A stretch of DNA of 64,000 nucleotides. Source: Methylobacterium sp. Leaf125. Lineage in GTDB: Bacteria; Pseudomonadota; Alphaproteobacteria; Rhizobiales; Beijerinckiaceae. The translations under genes and the position numbers were made by a program. This document shows, piece after piece, positions 62,940 to 64,000 of this stretch. Every line of letters begins with the position of its first letter. Position 1 is the first letter of the stretch. The notes under the pieces are model-generated. The model made no database searches and had not been told where the DNA came from. It saw only the letters and a list, made by a program, of their open reading frames with translations. The stretch covers positions 737,495 to 801,494 of the forward strand of contig NZ_LMNU01000001.1 of NCBI RefSeq assembly GCF_001423085.1. The letters are read 5' to 3'.

Positions 62940-64000
62940 TCAGCGCCCAGGGCTGAAGCGCAGCGGCACGGTAACGGCCAGGCTGCTCAGGCTGATCCCG
63001 GCGGGTGCTGCCGGGAGTGAGCCACGAACGGTCGCCAAGGCGGCGCTATCGATGGCGCCGATACCGCTGCTGCTGGCGAGCCCCGAACTCAGTACCTGAC
63101 CTGAGCGGGACACTGTGAACCGGACGACGGCCACGCCGCCGCTGGTCCCGGCGGCCGCATTCGCATTCATCCGCCCCCGAATCGCCGAACTCAGCATACC
63201 TTGCCACGCCCTCAGCGCGTTCGGATCATTCCCGCCGGCGGCTGAGCCTGCACTGCTCTGCCGCGACGCGGAAGCCGAGTTCTGCTGGGCGCGTCCATCG
63301 CTTGCCGCAGCCGCGGCCCGGCGCGCGGCTTCCTTGGCAGCCTTCGCCTTGGCTTCCTTGGCAGCTTCGCGACGGGCCTCGGCGATGGCCTCGCGGCGCT
63401 CCTCCTGCTCCGCTTTCAGTCGTGCTTCGCGATCCGCCTTACGCTTCGCCTCACGCTTGGCTTCGAGAATCTTGGCCATGTCCGGCTTCGGCTTCTCCAC
63501 CTCCACGGGCTTCGGAACCTCCGCGATCGTGGGTGGGGGTGGTGCAAGGGCAGGCGCGTCCTCCCCCGTGGAGGTGATGACCTGATCCTCGGGCGGCGGC
63601 TCGACGACGGCTTCGGTCGGAGGAGTGACCGGTGCCTCTGGCGGCTCGGCCATGGTCGTGGCTTCGGGTGCGACCGGTGTCGCGTCCGGGGGCGGCGGGA
63701 CGGTGGCTTCGGGCGGTGCCACCTCGGTCGTCTCGAGTGGCTTCGTGACCGGGACCGCCTCGGGCGTTTCCACCGGGTTCGCTTCAGGCGGAGCGGGTGC
63801 CTGGGCTGCCTGCTCGGCTGGGGCCTGGGTGTTCGCCTCCGTCATCTGCGGGGCGAGATCGACCGTTACGATATTCTCGCCGGGAGGCGCAGTGGGCGTC
63901 GTGCCGAACAGTACCATACCGACGAGCGCTGCGACGTGCAGCGCTAGCGCCACAAGGAACGCTGCGGTGAGCCCAGACGGACCGCGCTGCTCCGGTTCGG
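62940..64000 (-). CDS. TonB-family energy-transducing protein (5' cut by window edge)
   Basis: The frame is still open at 64000, so at least 353 residues are present and the true start is outside. It shows an N-terminal helix (FLVALALHVAALVGMVLF), a Pro/Glu-rich stretch, a charged helical region (AKREAKRKADREARLKAEQEERR), and a C-terminal TonB-like domain 'GGVAVVRFTVSRSGQVLSSGL' to 'LSSLAVTVPLRFSPG'. It likely energises outer-membrane receptors. It ends 21 bases from the phosphoesterase gene start, same strand. Confidence 0.88.
   Translation of the reverse strand, partial: EPEQRGPSGLTAAFLVALALHVAALVGMVLFGTTPTAPPGENIVTVDLAPQMTEANTQAPAEQAAQAPAPPEANPVETPEAVPVTKPLETTEVAPPEATVPPPPDATPVAPEATTMAEPPEAPVTPPTEAVVEPPPEDQVITSTGEDAPALAPPPPTIAEVPKPVEVEKPKPDMAKILEAKREAKRKADREARLKAEQEERREAIAEARREAAKEAKAKAAKEAARRAAAAASDGRAQQNSASASRQSSAGSAAGGNDPNALRAWQGMLSSAIRGRMNANAAAGTSGGVAVVRFTVSRSGQVLSSGLASSSGIGAIDSAALATVRGSLPAAPAGISLSSLAVTVPLRFSPGR

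Overview
The window is a GC-rich (roughly 70%) chromosomal segment, almost certainly from an alphaproteobacterium of the order Hyphomicrobiales and most likely a Methylobacterium/Methylorubrum relative. The basis is the codon style, the FlbT/FlaF flagellin-control pair typical of Alphaproteobacteria, a CbbR/QscR-type LysR regulator divergent from fructose-bisphosphatase and phosphoribulokinase genes, iron-control-like sites next to iron genes, and a ybgC-tolQRAB cluster. Species cannot be fixed from sequence reading alone. Gene density is high and most of the window is ordinary core genome.

Layout. 1-2301: end of a YbbN/CnoX-type thioredoxin gene, a stand-alone LON-domain protein, a Trm112-like protein and an asparaginase. 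2513-5714: a small secreted protein, a SpoIIAA-like protein and primosomal helicase PriA. 5811-10677: a lipase-like hydrolase whose stop overlaps the start of an iron(III) ABC transporter ATPase, then binding protein and permease; tRNA-Val(CAC) follows. 11107-20490: NhaA antiporter, an acyltransferase, a tautomerase, a lone receiver domain, a cluster of tiny hydrophilic proteins beside a DUF2254 membrane protein, cysteine synthase, a META-domain secreted protein and a small HTH protein. 20523-26438: a flavoprotein reductase overlapping cbbR/qscR, divergent from fbp-prk-rpe-cbbY. 26462-31865: YebC, a six-helix chemoreceptor, RuvC, a membrane protein and YceI.

31989-35202 is a complete 3.2-kb mobile element of the IS1595 type: perfect 24-bp terminal inverted repeats, an 8-bp target duplication (atgacgtt), a zinc-ribbon DDE-type transposase, and an AT-rich passenger gene with Schlafen AlbA-like, RecG-C/HATPase-like and winged-helix parts. 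It also holds a gene remnant and a tRNA 3'-end-like sequence. It sits in a degenerate repeat array between yceI and ruvA and is the clearest piece of transferred DNA here.

35331-47109: ruvA, bacterioferritin and its ferredoxin (bfd-bfr), a 37-bp triple tandem repeat, a Uma2-family protein, ruvB, a large GGDEF-EAL protein and ybgC-tolQRAB. 47134-57386: a hypothetical protein, an MFS transporter, a DsbD/ScsB-like protein, Xaa-Pro aminopeptidase, PrmA and modABC. 57535-61251: a FlaG-like protein, a large flagellin and its regulators FlbT and FlaF, with clear hairpin terminators. 61424-64000: small membrane and secreted proteins, a metallophosphoesterase and a TonB-like protein cut by the window edge.

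Working together: tolQRAB with ybgC maintains the envelope. fbp-prk-rpe-cbbY under CbbR/QscR makes and possibly senses ribulose-1,5-bisphosphate; no RuBisCO gene is present here. The iron uptake genes and bfd-bfr both carry an upstream site resembling the Irr-binding element, so they may be co-regulated.
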